A stretch of 64,000 nt of DNA from Sediminibacterium roseum. GTDB lineage: Bacteria; Bacteroidota; Bacteroidia; Chitinophagales; Chitinophagaceae. A program made the translations under genes and the position numbers. This document shows positions 46,317 through 55,601 of the stretch, piece after piece. The notes under the pieces were generated by a model. The model saw only the letters and a program-made list of their open reading frames with translations, was not told the origin of the DNA and made no database searches. The DNA is taken from contig NZ_JAACJS010000012.1 of NCBI RefSeq assembly GCF_009939005.1, positions 496,001 to 560,000 on the forward strand. Reading direction: 5' to 3'. Numbering within the stretch: position 1 is the stretch's first letter; each line of letters begins with the position of its first letter.

Positions 46317-46382
46317 GGGGAAACTCCCTTTAAAAACGGGGTATTTCCCGTAGGTTGGCAAGGCAACGGAATCTAATTTTAG
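46317..46382 (+). promoter_or_regulatory. Tandem GGGG/CCC inverted-repeat operators and -7 box
   Basis: GGGGAAACTCCC (46317-46328) and CGGGGTATTTCCCG (46337-46350, ACGGG/CCCGT palindrome) begin about 21 bp apart. TAATTTTA (46374-46381) 23 nt further on is 7/8 to TAnnTTTG. The second element has the same spacing as the one upstream of 11145. This reads as binding sites for an activator, with the small ORF at 46447 as target. Confidence 0.45.
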
Positions 46383-46446
46383 CGTGTCATTACCATACAA
46401 GTTTAACTAACCCCGATTCCACGAACCATTACAAATATCTACCTAC

Positions 46447-46602
46447 ATGTTTAGCGCTCAACTAGCTCTCATCCACCTAACGGTTCCGGCTGTAAACATT
46501 CCCATGGCGTTCCGCTGTGGTTTTGTTTTGCTGCTGGCCCTGGTAATGGTGCTGATGAAGGACGATGACAAGACGAAAAACAAGATGAAAAAATATCCAT
46601 AA
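46447..46602 (+). CDS. Possible small membrane protein, 51 residues
   Basis: ATG 46447, open for 51 codons to TAA. It has one hydrophobic segment (FRCGFVLLLALVMVLM, about 22-37) followed by a charged Lys/Asp-rich tail (KDDDKTKNKMKKYP). The presence of operators and a -7 box about 65-130 nt upstream supports expression. No family known. It could also be a chance ORF. Confidence 0.45.
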   Translation: MFSAQLALIHLTVPAVNIPMAFRCGFVLLLALVMVLMKDDDKTKNKMKKYP

Positions 46603-46696
46603 GGCTTAACAGCCGGCCGCGCATGGTTTTGCTACGGCAATTACACTGTGTTTTCGTACCCTTTCTAAACAGTTGTATACCTGTTGGTCCAGGGTG

Positions 46697-47533
46697 TTAG
46701 TCGGCCTTTACCAATTGTATCCCCGTTTTCGCGAAAGCGATCTTCTGTTGTTTGTAGAGGTTGCCCGTGGTCATTTTAAAGGTCTTCTTACTCATCCCGA
46801 AGAAATCGTAGATCTCCTGCGGGTCGGTTTTATCGTTGTAGGGAAGGTATCCATCGTTTTCTGCGAGCAGGCGTAAGATCTTTGCGGCCTCGTCTTCCAC
46901 GCGCTGGTAGCCCGGTTTTCCGAGCACCACGTCGATCTTGTTATCCGGGCGTATCGTTTTGATGAAGCCTTCGTATTTATCGCCTGTTTCCAGTTTCGTA
47001 TATACTTCGTTGCTGTGCAGCAGCCCTGTGTGAAGATTGTTGATGATCATCACAAAACCCAACTCCGATTCGCGGTACACAAGAAGTTCCACGATGTCTT
47101 TCTCCTTTACGGTAAGTTCGTCGTTGCTCAGCAGCGCATCTATTTTTTCTGTTGCCGCGATACGGCCGGTCTGTTCATCTACATACAGTTTCACCAGGTA
47201 TTCCGCCCCTTCACGCATTCCGCTGATCTGTTTGGATTTGGGAACGAAGAGATCCTTCATCAATCCCCAATCCAGGAAAGCGCCCTGTTTGGTAACAGAA
47301 ACACATTCCAGTTTGGCGATCTCGCCGGCCATTGCCTTTGGTTTTTGCGTGGTAGCGATCAGGCGGTTGTCCGAATCGTGGTACACAAACACTTTCAGTT
47401 CATCACCCACACGCAATGTGCGTGGCGCAAAACGTTTGGGAAGAAGGATGCCTTCTCCGCCATCATCAAGATAAAAACCGAAATCTACCTTGCGGGAAAC
47501 TTTCAGCGTATTGTATTGGGCAATAAAGATCAT
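46697..47533 (-). CDS. CvfB/YitL-like S1 RNA-binding protein
   Basis: A 278-residue protein. It starts FIAQYNTLKVSRKVDFGFYLDDGGEGILLPKRFAP, then LRVGDELKVFVYHDSDNRLIATT (first S1 domain) and LECVSVTKQGAFLDWGLMKDLFVPKSKQ (second), with a C-terminal winged-helix-like part (DPQEIYDFFGMSKKTFKMTTGNLYKQQKI). This is the CvfB family, which binds RNA and affects virulence-gene mRNA in Firmicutes. The ATG at 47533 is fixed because the domain begins there; an exact -7 box lies only 6 nt upstream, so the mRNA is probably leaderless. Confidence 0.9.
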   Translation of the reverse strand: MIFIAQYNTLKVSRKVDFGFYLDDGGEGILLPKRFAPRTLRVGDELKVFVYHDSDNRLIATTQKPKAMAGEIAKLECVSVTKQGAFLDWGLMKDLFVPKSKQISGMREGAEYLVKLYVDEQTGRIAATEKIDALLSNDELTVKEKDIVELLVYRESELGFVMIINNLHTGLLHSNEVYTKLETGDKYEGFIKTIRPDNKIDVVLGKPGYQRVEDEAAKILRLLAENDGYLPYNDKTDPQEIYDFFGMSKKTFKMTTGNLYKQQKIAFAKTGIQLVKAD

Positions 47534-47539
47534 GGAACG

Positions 47540-47547
47540 CAAAGATA
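47540..47547 (-). promoter_or_regulatory. -7 box TATCTTTG next to the CvfB start
   Basis: Exact TAnnTTTG on the minus strand; its last base is 6 nt before ATG 47533, putting the predicted transcription start about 2-4 nt from the start codon. Confidence 0.6.
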
Positions 47548-47664
47548 CGGAACTTCCCCCTCCTGCCCTCTTCCTGCGCCGCGCCAACCGGCCGCAGGGC
47601 AGATGTTCATATGTTAGGAACTTTTCGGGAGGATCAAAACAAGACTTTGATATTTTGCACCGAT

Positions 47665-48558
47665 ATGAACCGTAAGCGCAGCATTGTTATCGTACTATTC
47701 TTTCTTTTGTTGAGTTCGGCCTCTTTTTCGCAGCAGGTAGACGGGCATTGGTATGGCGTTGGCATCATAGATGCGGCGAAGGACTATACCAATTACATGT
47801 CGGAGCTGGTGTTGAAACAGAAAGGCAAGACCGTTTCGGGTACATTGAATTATTATTTCAAAGATACACTGATGAAAGTTCCGGTGAGCGGCCTGTACGA
47901 TGTGCAGACACGCAAGCTCCGTATCAAACCCTTCCCGATGATCTATTTTCTTTCTCCAAGCGCAAAGAACAGCATCGATGTGAACATGAGCGGTGAGTTC
48001 AACCTCGTGGTGTCCAAAACGGAATCTGTGTTATCGGGCAGTTTGCTCAGCGATCCCGACCACCGCCGTACAACGCCCCCGATCAATTTCCGTTTCCAGC
48101 GTTCGAACGATACGGCCAGCCTGGTGATGCAGGATGATGAACCCGAGGAAATAAAACCCACTCAACAAAAAAAAGATACCATTGTAGAAAGAGACGAGAC
48201 CACCAATAATTTTGTTCAGCGCGCAAAAGTGTTCACCAAAATAATCGAGGTTGAAAATACTTCATTGCGCCTCGAGATCTACGACAATGGCGAGATCGAC
48301 GGCGATGTGGTGGCCCTGTATCTCAACAACAAAAAAATATTGCCCAGCTCGGGTCTTACGCATCGTGCAATACGGTTGTCGATCAAGCTTGATGAATCAC
48401 TGGAATACAACGAACTGAGCATGTTTGCTGAAAACCTCGGGCGCGTTCCACCCAATACCGCGGCACTGGTGATTTACGATGGCGCAACAAAATACGAGAC
48501 CCTGCTTTCGAGCGACCTGAGTAAAAGCGCTACCATCAAACTCGTGAAGAAAAAATGA
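47665..48558 (+). CDS. Secreted protein of unknown function
   Basis: A 297-residue protein with a signal peptide (SIVIVLFFLLLSSASFSQ). N-terminal beta-rich part (VDGHWYGVGIIDAAKDYTNYMSELVLKQKGKTVSGTLNYYF) resembles a lipocalin-like or avidin-like barrel in outline; a linker follows and then a second beta part (NTSLRLEIYDNGEIDGDVVALYLNNKKIL) of the type seen in Ig-like surface proteins. No catalytic motif seen. Divergent from the CvfB gene. TATTTTG (47651-47657), a -7-like box with a shorter spacer, precedes the ATG. Confidence 0.75.
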   Translation: MNRKRSIVIVLFFLLLSSASFSQQVDGHWYGVGIIDAAKDYTNYMSELVLKQKGKTVSGTLNYYFKDTLMKVPVSGLYDVQTRKLRIKPFPMIYFLSPSAKNSIDVNMSGEFNLVVSKTESVLSGSLLSDPDHRRTTPPINFRFQRSNDTASLVMQDDEPEEIKPTQQKKDTIVERDETTNNFVQRAKVFTKIIEVENTSLRLEIYDNGEIDGDVVALYLNNKKILPSSGLTHRAIRLSIKLDESLEYNELSMFAENLGRVPPNTAALVIYDGATKYETLLSSDLSKSATIKLVKKK

Positions 48559-48606
48559 CCGTGGACGCTGGCAGTGAATGTGATCAACATCGGTTGAGAA
48601 CATTTT

Positions 48607-49080
48607 TTACCAACTGATCAGCTCCGCATCCAGTTTCTTTGCCAATCCTTTTGCGCCCCATCGCATTACAACATCGTGGTTGTAACTGAATGCGGGCCTT
48701 AGGATGAACGATAACCAGTTCATCCATTTTTTATTGGTAAACACCGTCCAGTTGTATTGTACATACGTTATCCCGTTCTTCTCTTCAAAGAACCACTCGC
48801 CTTCTCCTTCCAGTTCACCGTATGCTTCGCCCTTGAGGTGTTTGTATTTTTCGTTTTGCGTGAGCCGCATGCTGAAACGGAGTTGGTAGGGCAACACACT
48901 CCGCCAGGTGTATTCGCGCACGCCGCCGATCCCGTCTTCGTCGCCCTCTTCTATGGATCTTACGGCTACAACACCTTTCCACCAACCCGGCCATTCGAGT
49001 GAATGATAGATTGCATCCCACACCTGTGGCAAGGGAGCCCTGATCTGCCAACGGGTAACGAATGCATAATGCGCAGACAT
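48607..49080 (-). CDS. SRPBCC-fold (START/polyketide cyclase-like) protein
   Basis: A 157-residue protein with an SRPBCC outline: a first strand AFVTRWQIRAPLPQVWDAIYHSLEWPGWW, then VRSIEEGDEDGIGGVREYTW, a hydrophobic cavity region and a C-terminal long helix (YNHDVVMRWGAKGLAKKLDAELISW). Such proteins bind hydrophobic ligands or are polyketide cyclases; the ligand is unknown. It lies just after parC on the same strand. Confidence 0.75.
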   Translation of the reverse strand: MSAHYAFVTRWQIRAPLPQVWDAIYHSLEWPGWWKGVVAVRSIEEGDEDGIGGVREYTWRSVLPYQLRFSMRLTQNEKYKHLKGEAYGELEGEGEWFFEEKNGITYVQYNWTVFTNKKWMNWLSFILRPAFSYNHDVVMRWGAKGLAKKLDAELISW

Positions 49081-49155
49081 GAATAAAACAATTTGTTATC
49101 CAGTTACGGGAAATGCGGTTGAATGGTTTCTTACGACCGTATTCGCCTGGTCACG

Positions 49156-51672
49156 CTACCCGAACAATTCAGGCTGTGCGTTTTCGTCCTTTGGCTTTGC
49201 TTCCCATTCCATCTCTATTGTTTTGCTGTAGTCGGTAAGTTTTGCCCCTACTGCTTTCCACCCCATCACCTCCACCATTTTCGCAACCTTGAATTTCGCT
49301 TTGCGGATCTGCTGGCCGCGGCCCGTTTGCACCATCAGTATCGGTTCCTCGTCTGTGGTAACGGCCTCCAGGCGGTTGCCATCGCCTTCCTTGATGAAGG
49401 TGAACTGCGTTTTCAAAGTAGTGGTTTCTATTTTGAAACGTTTGATGTTGTATTGCCCTTTGTCGTTGTCGAGGTAAACGGCGCTGATGATCTTTTCGGG
49501 AACAAACTTCTCGATCAGCATGATCTTCTCCGGCTCAAAACGTTGGGTAATCTCGGTATCCGTTAATTCGTAGGATCCATCTTTGTAAAACACCACCAGT
49601 TTTTCATCTTCAAAGCTTCCGAGGTATTTGCCTTTTTCTTCTGTGTTCAGCCTGCCGAATTTATCATCGAACCAGAGTTTTCTTCCTGCCAGTGTGCTCT
49701 TGCCGGCTTCTTTGAGCTTTACTGTTTTCACCGGGTATTTTGTAACCTGGTTACCCATACTTCCGCGGCCCTTGATCTCCAGTTCTTCAAAATAAAAATC
49801 GAATTCCTTGATGCGCGCGGTGGAGTTAGGGCTCAGCACCACCTTTACGGTTTCGGCCTCTCCATTCGGGTTGGCGGTAAAATAATGAACCTTGCTTTTT
49901 TCCGAACCCTTGGTGAGATCGTATTCTTTGTCGCGCGTGATACCGGTCACATTGAAACGCTTTGCATAACTCACTCCCGATTTACCATCGAGATAGATCA
50001 TGTTATACGTGGTGCGTTCGTCGTTCTTTTCAAAAACAGCGGCATGGATGATGTCTTTGCCGATGAATGTTTTGTCCTGCACCTTTACAACCTTCATCGT
50101 TCCGCCTTTTGTGAAAGCGATGATATCGTCGTAGTCGGAGCATTCGCAGAGAAACTCATCCTTCTTCAGTGATGTTCCGATAAAACCTTCTGCACGGTTC
50201 AGGTATAATTTTGTGTTGGCGATCGCAACATGTTTAACCTGGATCGTATCAAATTCCTTGATCTCTGTTTTGCGTTCCCTTCCTTTCCCGTATTTCTTCA
50301 GCAGCATTTCGAAATAGGCAACCGCAAAATCGGTCAGGTTTTCGAGATCGAACTTTACCTGTTTGATGTCTGCCTCGATGCCCTTGATCTGTTCGTTGAG
50401 TTCATTGATATCCAGACGGTAAATCCTTCTTACCGGTTTTTCGGTCAGCTTCAGTATGTCTTCGCGCTCAATGGCTCTTTTCAGTTTTTTCTTAAAGGGA
50501 ACAAAGGCCTTGTCTATCGCTTCGATCACATGATCCCATGTTGCGTGTTTCTGCTCCAGTTCTTTGTAGATCTTTTCTTCAAAGAATATTTTTTCGAGCG
50601 AGGTGTAATGCCATTTGTCTTCGAGCTCCGCCAACCTGATCTCGAGCTCTTTCTTTAATAAGGCTTTGGTATTTTCCGTAGATACATTCAGCAATTCATG
50701 TGCCGTTAAGAATTGCGGTTTGTTGTTTACGATCACGCATGCGTTTGGCGAAATGCTTACCTCGCAATCTGTAAATGCGTACAATGCATCTATGGTAATA
50801 TCGGGTGAGATGCCCGGCGCGAGGTCGATCTGTATTTCAACATCCGCTGCCGTTACATCCGTTACTTTTTTGATCTTGATCTTTCCCTGGTCGTTCGCCT
50901 TGGTGATGGATTCCATCAGCTGCGTGGTGGTAACGCCGTAAGGAACGTCGCGTATCACCAGCGTTTTTTTGTCGAGCTCTTCCACGTGCGCCCGTACGCG
51001 CACTTTGCCGCCGCGTTTGCCATCGTTGTAATTGGTCACATCGATCATTCCCCCGGTCTGAAAATCGGGATACAGCTCAAATTTCCTTCCGCGCAGGCTT
51101 TTGATGGATGCTTCGATCAGTTCACAAAAATTATGGGGAAGGATCTTTGTTGAAAGCCCCACCGCGATCCCATCCGCCCCCTGTGCGAGCAGCAGCGGAA
51201 ATTTCATCGGTAATGTTACGGGCTCGTTTTTCCTTCCGTCGTAGCTGAGTTGCCATTCGGTTGTTTTGCTGTTGAAGGCAACTTCGAGCGCGAACTTAGA
51301 CAGGCGCGCCTCGATGTAACGGGAGGCGGCGGCCTCATCGCCGGTTCTTACATCGCCCCAGTTTCCCTGTGTTTCTATGAGAAGGTCTTTCTGTCCCAGG
51401 TTCACCAATGCATCCCCGATGCTTGCATCGCCGTGCGGGTGGTACTGCATGCTCTGCCCGATGATGTTGGCCACTTTGTTGAAGCGCCCGTCGTCCATCT
51501 CCTTCATCGAATGAAGAATACGGCGCTGCACGGGTTTCAGCCCATCCTCGATAGCCGGCACCGCGCGCTCCAATATTACATAAGAAGCATAATCAAGGAA
51601 CCAGTTCTTGTATTGTCCCTGCACACCCGTTTCATTCTCAAATACCCGGTTCTCTTTTTTTTCTTTAGCCAT
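49156..51672 (-). CDS. parC: DNA topoisomerase IV subunit A
   Basis: An 838-residue type IIA topoisomerase A subunit. The breakage-rejoining domain carries the active Tyr119 in AAASRYIEARLS, with the GLKPVQRRILHSM and HPHGDASIGDALV blocks; C-terminal beta-propeller repeats (FTKGGTMKVVK, LDGKSGVSYAKRF) follow. The GyrA box (QRRGGKG) is not seen, which favours ParC over GyrA. It decatenates daughter chromosomes with ParE. It is the last gene of the minus-strand parE run, separated from it by three small genes. Confidence 0.9.
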   Translation of the reverse strand: MAKEKKENRVFENETGVQGQYKNWFLDYASYVILERAVPAIEDGLKPVQRRILHSMKEMDDGRFNKVANIIGQSMQYHPHGDASIGDALVNLGQKDLLIETQGNWGDVRTGDEAAASRYIEARLSKFALEVAFNSKTTEWQLSYDGRKNEPVTLPMKFPLLLAQGADGIAVGLSTKILPHNFCELIEASIKSLRGRKFELYPDFQTGGMIDVTNYNDGKRGGKVRVRAHVEELDKKTLVIRDVPYGVTTTQLMESITKANDQGKIKIKKVTDVTAADVEIQIDLAPGISPDITIDALYAFTDCEVSISPNACVIVNNKPQFLTAHELLNVSTENTKALLKKELEIRLAELEDKWHYTSLEKIFFEEKIYKELEQKHATWDHVIEAIDKAFVPFKKKLKRAIEREDILKLTEKPVRRIYRLDINELNEQIKGIEADIKQVKFDLENLTDFAVAYFEMLLKKYGKGRERKTEIKEFDTIQVKHVAIANTKLYLNRAEGFIGTSLKKDEFLCECSDYDDIIAFTKGGTMKVVKVQDKTFIGKDIIHAAVFEKNDERTTYNMIYLDGKSGVSYAKRFNVTGITRDKEYDLTKGSEKSKVHYFTANPNGEAETVKVVLSPNSTARIKEFDFYFEELEIKGRGSMGNQVTKYPVKTVKLKEAGKSTLAGRKLWFDDKFGRLNTEEKGKYLGSFEDEKLVVFYKDGSYELTDTEITQRFEPEKIMLIEKFVPEKIISAVYLDNDKGQYNIKRFKIETTTLKTQFTFIKEGDGNRLEAVTTDEEPILMVQTGRGQQIRKAKFKVAKMVEVMGWKAVGAKLTDYSKTIEMEWEAKPKDENAQPELFG

Positions 51673-51746
51673 CTGTTTTACCCCCTGATTTTATTATCCC
51701 GATAAGCAATCAAAAACCAAGATCAACAATGCATTGCCCAGGTCCC

Positions 51747-51780
51747 CAATTCCTAATTTCTAATTCCTAATTCCCAATTA
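51747..51780. repeat. Short AT-rich micro-repeat cluster upstream of parC
   Basis: Tandem variants of the words AATTCCTAATT and TCTAATTCC. It fills the gap between the cupin gene stop and parC. It resembles the cluster at 17175-17225. Confidence 0.55.
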
Positions 51781-52143
51781 CCTATAGGTGTCTTCCTTCC
51801 CATCCTCCAACGCATTCATCTCAAACACCACAATATCCGTATCTGCCATTACTTCGTGCCAGGCCCAGGCCTGAATTTCCACAAGGGCCGGTGCTGTGGC
51901 TTTGGCTGTTCCGCTCACCGATGTGTCGCGTACATCGTACCAGTTGATGGTCGCTTCCCCGCTCATGATGATGATCTGCTCGGGGTTCTTTTTTGCCGCG
52001 GTGCCCTTGTGGTAGTGCCTCCCGCTTGCGCTCCCTGCCTTGCGGTAGGCAATGATGAACTGTCCCGTACGCTCCGTATCAAAATAATGCGTGCTGCCCC
52101 GCTCGTCTTCACCTGCTTTTTTAACAGGAATCACTTTTACCAT
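51778..52143 (-). CDS. Cupin-domain protein
   Basis: A 121-residue single cupin: GSASGRHYHKGTAAKKNPEQIIIMSGEATINWYDV contains the first cupin motif (GxxxHxH-like) and the second half QAWAWHEVMADTDIVVFEMN the Gly/His part. It may bind a metal and small ligand. It sits 5 nt after the VOC gene stop inside the parE-parC run. Role there unknown. Confidence 0.78.
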   Translation of the reverse strand: MVKVIPVKKAGEDERGSTHYFDTERTGQFIIAYRKAGSASGRHYHKGTAAKKNPEQIIIMSGEATINWYDVRDTSVSGTAKATAPALVEIQAWAWHEVMADTDIVVFEMNALEDGKEDTYR

Positions 52144-52148
52144 GTTGG

Positions 52149-52544
52149 TTATTGTTGATATAGTTCAAGCGGCTGACCATTGGGATCATAAAAGAACAAA
52201 AATTCTTTACCGGTATGTTCATCGATCCGTATTTGTTCCACACGAACCTGGTTTTTTTGCAGCCATTCGAAACCTTCTTTCACATCATTCACTGCAAAGG
52301 CCAGGTGCCGCAATCCTTTCGCTTCCGGGAACGATGCGCGTTCGCAGTAACCGGGGAAAGAGAACAGTTCCAACTGGTACCGCCCGTTCAATGCAAGGTC
52401 CAGTTTGTAAGAGTTCCGTTCTTCCCTGAACACCTCTGCGATCACTGTAAATCCCAGTACGTTTGTGTAAAACGATTTTGAAGTTTCATACAGTTCGCTG
52501 CTGGTAAGCACTGCCACATGGTGTATCGCTTCAATTTTCAGCAT
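52149..52544 (-). CDS. VOC-family (YaeR/GloA-like) protein
   Basis: A 131-residue VOC protein starting IEAIHHVAVLTSSELYETSKSFYTNVLGFTVIAEVFREER, with RHLAFAVNDVKEGFEWLQKN and FFYDPNGQPLELYQQ at the end. This is the YaeR/lactoylglutathione-lyase-like group with likely metal ligands His, Glu, His, Glu. Its ATG overlaps the stop of the DUF1835 gene by one base (TAATG), favouring translational coupling. ATG 52544 fixes the start over a longer frame. Confidence 0.85.
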   Translation of the reverse strand: MLKIEAIHHVAVLTSSELYETSKSFYTNVLGFTVIAEVFREERNSYKLDLALNGRYQLELFSFPGYCERASFPEAKGLRHLAFAVNDVKEGFEWLQKNQVRVEQIRIDEHTGKEFLFFYDPNGQPLELYQQ

Positions 52545-53392
52545 TACGCTTCGGTTTCTGTTTCTGCCGGTGCTGCCCCCGCGGTTCCGCCCGGGAGTGC
52601 AACGGTGATCTCTTTCCAGCCCTTCTCCCAATCGCCTGCGGTCTCCAGTTTCCCCTCAGCCGCCATTTCACGGATCCGCCAGGCAAGAAAGGCGTCGCCG
52701 GTTTTTATTTTCATCTTGCCCAATGTTGTTGTAAGCAGCCTGGTAAGTTTTTGCGGCGCACCGGTTACGTGTGCCAGTATGTCTTTGTCGTAAAAATCTG
52801 CATCCTTGCCTACGATCTTTTTTCCGCCTTCCAGGAAACGCACCATCGCGTTCTCGTTCATGGTTTTCTTCCATTCGTCAGGATCCACTTCAAATTCGCT
52901 CAGCGTGATCGGGCGGGCCAGTTTTTTTGCTTTCAGGAACTCCCTGGGTTGTATTTCGGAGAGCCACGACGGATAAAAGATATTTCCTTTTTCGTTGATG
53001 AAAGGGAGATTGTTGAGGTAAAGCACATGGATCCTCGACTGGTATTCTTTCAACTGGCTCATCACCCAATAATAACCCGATACATCATGCGCGTTCTGCG
53101 CCATCCAGATCCATACCTGTTCTTCGGGTTCTTCGTCGAGTTTTTTGATGAGGTTGTGCATGGTGAGTTTATCATCCACAATATCGAGCTGGTCTGTATA
53201 AGGCGAATATTCCAGCGTTGTTTTGATCCACTCGCGGCGTTGCTGGTAACCCTCCGCGCTGAATAGATCGCGCACGGGGCCTACTGCAAAATCGTCTTTT
53301 ACCTGGATCACTTCGCCGGTAAGGCTTTCATCCAGCTCAAACACTTTCTGCATCAATTCAACTTCATTTGCATTAAATACGATGTGTATCAT
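52544..53392 (-). CDS. DUF1835 domain-containing protein
   Basis: A 282-residue protein beginning IHIVFNANEVELMQKVFELDESLTGEVIQVKDDFAVGPVRDLFSAEG, the DUF1835 pattern, followed by a middle helical part and a C-terminal DUF3658-like stretch (KKIVGKDADFYDKDILAHVTGAPQKLTRLLTTTLGKMKIKTGDAFLAWRIREMAAEGKLE). The function of this domain pair is not known to me. It lies 34 nt after parE and overlaps the VOC gene. Placing it between topoisomerase IV genes suggests shared expression rather than a proven shared job. Confidence 0.82.
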   Translation of the reverse strand: MIHIVFNANEVELMQKVFELDESLTGEVIQVKDDFAVGPVRDLFSAEGYQQRREWIKTTLEYSPYTDQLDIVDDKLTMHNLIKKLDEEPEEQVWIWMAQNAHDVSGYYWVMSQLKEYQSRIHVLYLNNLPFINEKGNIFYPSWLSEIQPREFLKAKKLARPITLSEFEVDPDEWKKTMNENAMVRFLEGGKKIVGKDADFYDKDILAHVTGAPQKLTRLLTTTLGKMKIKTGDAFLAWRIREMAAEGKLETAGDWEKGWKEITVALPGGTAGAAPAETETEA

Positions 53393-53426
53393 TGCGTGTT
53401 GTTAACTGTAAAAAATTGGTTCGTCT

Positions 53427-55313
53427 TTATTCTGCTGCAATCAGGTCAAGATCCGTTCTGAGGTTCTCAATGATCTTGTCCTGTCTTTCGGGCGTATTTT
53501 TCCCCATATAAAAATCCAGCACATCGTGTATCGCCACTTCGTTGTTGATGCTGATGAGTTGTTTGCGCATGTCCTGGCCGATGAATTTGCCGAACTCTTC
53601 CGGGCTGATCTCTCCCAACCCTTTGAAACGCGTGATCTCGGGCTTGCCGCCTAATTTTTTCACCGCTTCTTTTTTCTCCGTTTCATCGTAACAATAGATC
53701 GTCTCCTGTTTGTTGCGCACCCGGAACAACGGCGTTTCGAGAATGTAAACATGCTCGTGCTTAACAAGATCGGGGAAAAACTGCAGGAAGAAGGTCATCA
53801 GCAGCAAACGGATGTGCATTCCATCCACATCGGCATCCGTTGCAATGATCACCTGGTTGTAACGCAGTCCCTCCAGCCCGTCCTCTATATTCAACGCATG
53901 CTGCAGCAAATTGAATTCTTCGTTTTCGTACACCACTTTTTTGGTGAGACCAAAAGAGTTGAGCGGTTTTCCCCTGAGACTGAAAACCGCCTGTGAGTCT
54001 ACGTTCCGCGATTTGGTGATGCTTCCGCTGGCGCTGTCGCCCTCGGTAATGAATATGGTGGAGTTCTTCTTCAGTGCCTCGAACTCTTCCTTGTTTTTTG
54101 CCGGCGGTTCATCGTTGAGGTGCACGCGGCAATCGCGGAGTTTTTTGTTGTGAAGGTTTGCTTTTTTCGCGCGTTCGTTCGCTAATTTCTTGATGCCGGC
54201 CAGCTCTTTCCGCTCGCGTTCATTCTGTTCGATGCGTTTCTTAAGCGCATCTGCCACTGCCGGATTGCGGTGCAGGAAATTATCCAGTTCCTTCGCCAGG
54301 AAATCCAGCACAAAATTCTTCATGCTCGGCCCGCCTTCGTAAACCGTTTGCGAACCAAGTTTGGTTTTTGTCTGGCTCTCGAATACCGGCTCCTGAACAC
54401 GCACCGAAACGGCGGCCACGATGCTGGTACGGATATCCGACGCCTCGTAATCTTTCTTAAAGAAATCACGCACCACTTTTACGTACGCCTCGCGAAAAGC
54501 CTGCTGGTGTGTTCCACCCTGGGTAGTGTACTGGCCGTTGACGAATGAAAAAATATCCTCACCATAATCGTTGTTGTGCGAAAGGGCCACCTCGATGTCT
54601 TCGCCTTTCAGGTGAATGATCGGGTAACGCAGTTCGTCGGCATTGGTCTTACGGATGAGCAGGTCGAGCAATCCGTTCCTGCTCACATATTTTTTGCCGT
54701 TGAAATTCATCACCAGCCCCGCGTTGAGGTAACAGTAGTTCCACAACTGGTTATCGAGGTACTCGTGTATGTAATGGAAATTGCGGAAAACGGTATCGTC
54801 GGGTATGAATTCTACCAGCGTTCCATTGGCTTCGGACGTTTTTACCTCTTTGTGCTCGTTTACCAGCTCGCCTTTCTCAAACTCCGCTGTTTTCTGTTTG
54901 CCATCGCGGAAAGCCGTAACCTTAAAATACTGGCTGAGCGCATTCACGGCCTTGGTACCCACACCGTTCAGCCCCACACTTTTCTGGAACGCTTTGCTGT
55001 CGTATTTGGCGCCTGTGTTGATCTTGCTCACCACATCCACCACTTTACCCAACGGGATCCCGCGGCCGTAATCGCGCACCGAAACCGTTTTTCCCTCGAT
55101 CGTGAGCTCCACCTGTTTGCCGTGGCCCATGGTGTATTCATCGATACAGTTGTCGATCACCTCTTTTATAAGAACATAGATCCCATCGTCCGGCGCCGAT
55201 CCATCCCCCAGTTTACCGATATACATACCGGGGCGCAAACGGATGTGCTCCTTCCAGTCGAGCGACCGGATCGATTCTTCGTTGTATTCAAACATATTCT
55301 TCACTTCTGCCAT
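53427..55313 (-). CDS. parE: DNA topoisomerase IV subunit B
   Basis: A 628-residue GHKL-ATPase topoisomerase subunit. N-terminal ATP site: [18 protein letters not shown] with RDYGRGIP; the TOPRIM domain has EGDSASGS (424-431) and [12 protein letters not shown]. The C-terminal RRGGKG-like GyrB tail is absent. The pattern [26 protein letters not shown] is that of ParE in Bacteroidota, not GyrB. With ParC it decatenates and relaxes DNA. Confidence 0.93.
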   Translation of the reverse strand: MAEVKNMFEYNEESIRSLDWKEHIRLRPGMYIGKLGDGSAPDDGIYVLIKEVIDNCIDEYTMGHGKQVELTIEGKTVSVRDYGRGIPLGKVVDVVSKINTGAKYDSKAFQKSVGLNGVGTKAVNALSQYFKVTAFRDGKQKTAEFEKGELVNEHKEVKTSEANGTLVEFIPDDTVFRNFHYIHEYLDNQLWNYCYLNAGLVMNFNGKKYVSRNGLLDLLIRKTNADELRYPIIHLKGEDIEVALSHNNDYGEDIFSFVNGQYTTQGGTHQQAFREAYVKVVRDFFKKDYEASDIRTSIVAAVSVRVQEPVFESQTKTKLGSQTVYEGGPSMKNFVLDFLAKELDNFLHRNPAVADALKKRIEQNERERKELAGIKKLANERAKKANLHNKKLRDCRVHLNDEPPAKNKEEFEALKKNSTIFITEGDSASGSITKSRNVDSQAVFSLRGKPLNSFGLTKKVVYENEEFNLLQHALNIEDGLEGLRYNQVIIATDADVDGMHIRLLLMTFFLQFFPDLVKHEHVYILETPLFRVRNKQETIYCYDETEKKEAVKKLGGKPEITRFKGLGEISPEEFGKFIGQDMRKQLISINNEVAIHDVLDFYMGKNTPERQDKIIENLRTDLDLIAAE

Positions 55314-55493
55314 ATCTCGTCTTTGTTTTCGTCAATTACCAGGAACGGTATTCCAGCTTCCATCGTGTTTGCTTAAGCCGCAAATCTAATTACCTCCCGC
55401 GCCACCCCAATTTTACTTTTCGACAATTGGCGTAAGAATGTGGATAAACCTGTTAAAAACCTGGATTTCATTCATTATAAACCGACTAAAAGT

Positions 55494-55501
55494 TAGTTTT
55501 G
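55494..55501 (+). promoter_or_regulatory. -7 box TAGTTTTG
   Basis: Exact TAnnTTTG, predicted transcription start about 55505. The candidate ATA start of the YkgJ frame is at 55527. No TTTG at the -33 spacing was found. Confidence 0.5.
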
Positions 55502-55601
55502 CCCGATCGAACCCGCAACCCCATATATAGAAACCGACCTGGACCGCATTGCCGCGTTTTCAGCCGGTCATGCCGAAGAAAACGACCGCTTCCGCGATTT
55601 T

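Noticed and set aside
49156..55313. Reading the pair as gyrA/gyrB
   Set aside because: The B subunit has the ParE pattern ([14 protein letters not shown]) and lacks GyrB C-terminal features; no GyrA box is seen in the A subunit. Topoisomerase IV fits better.
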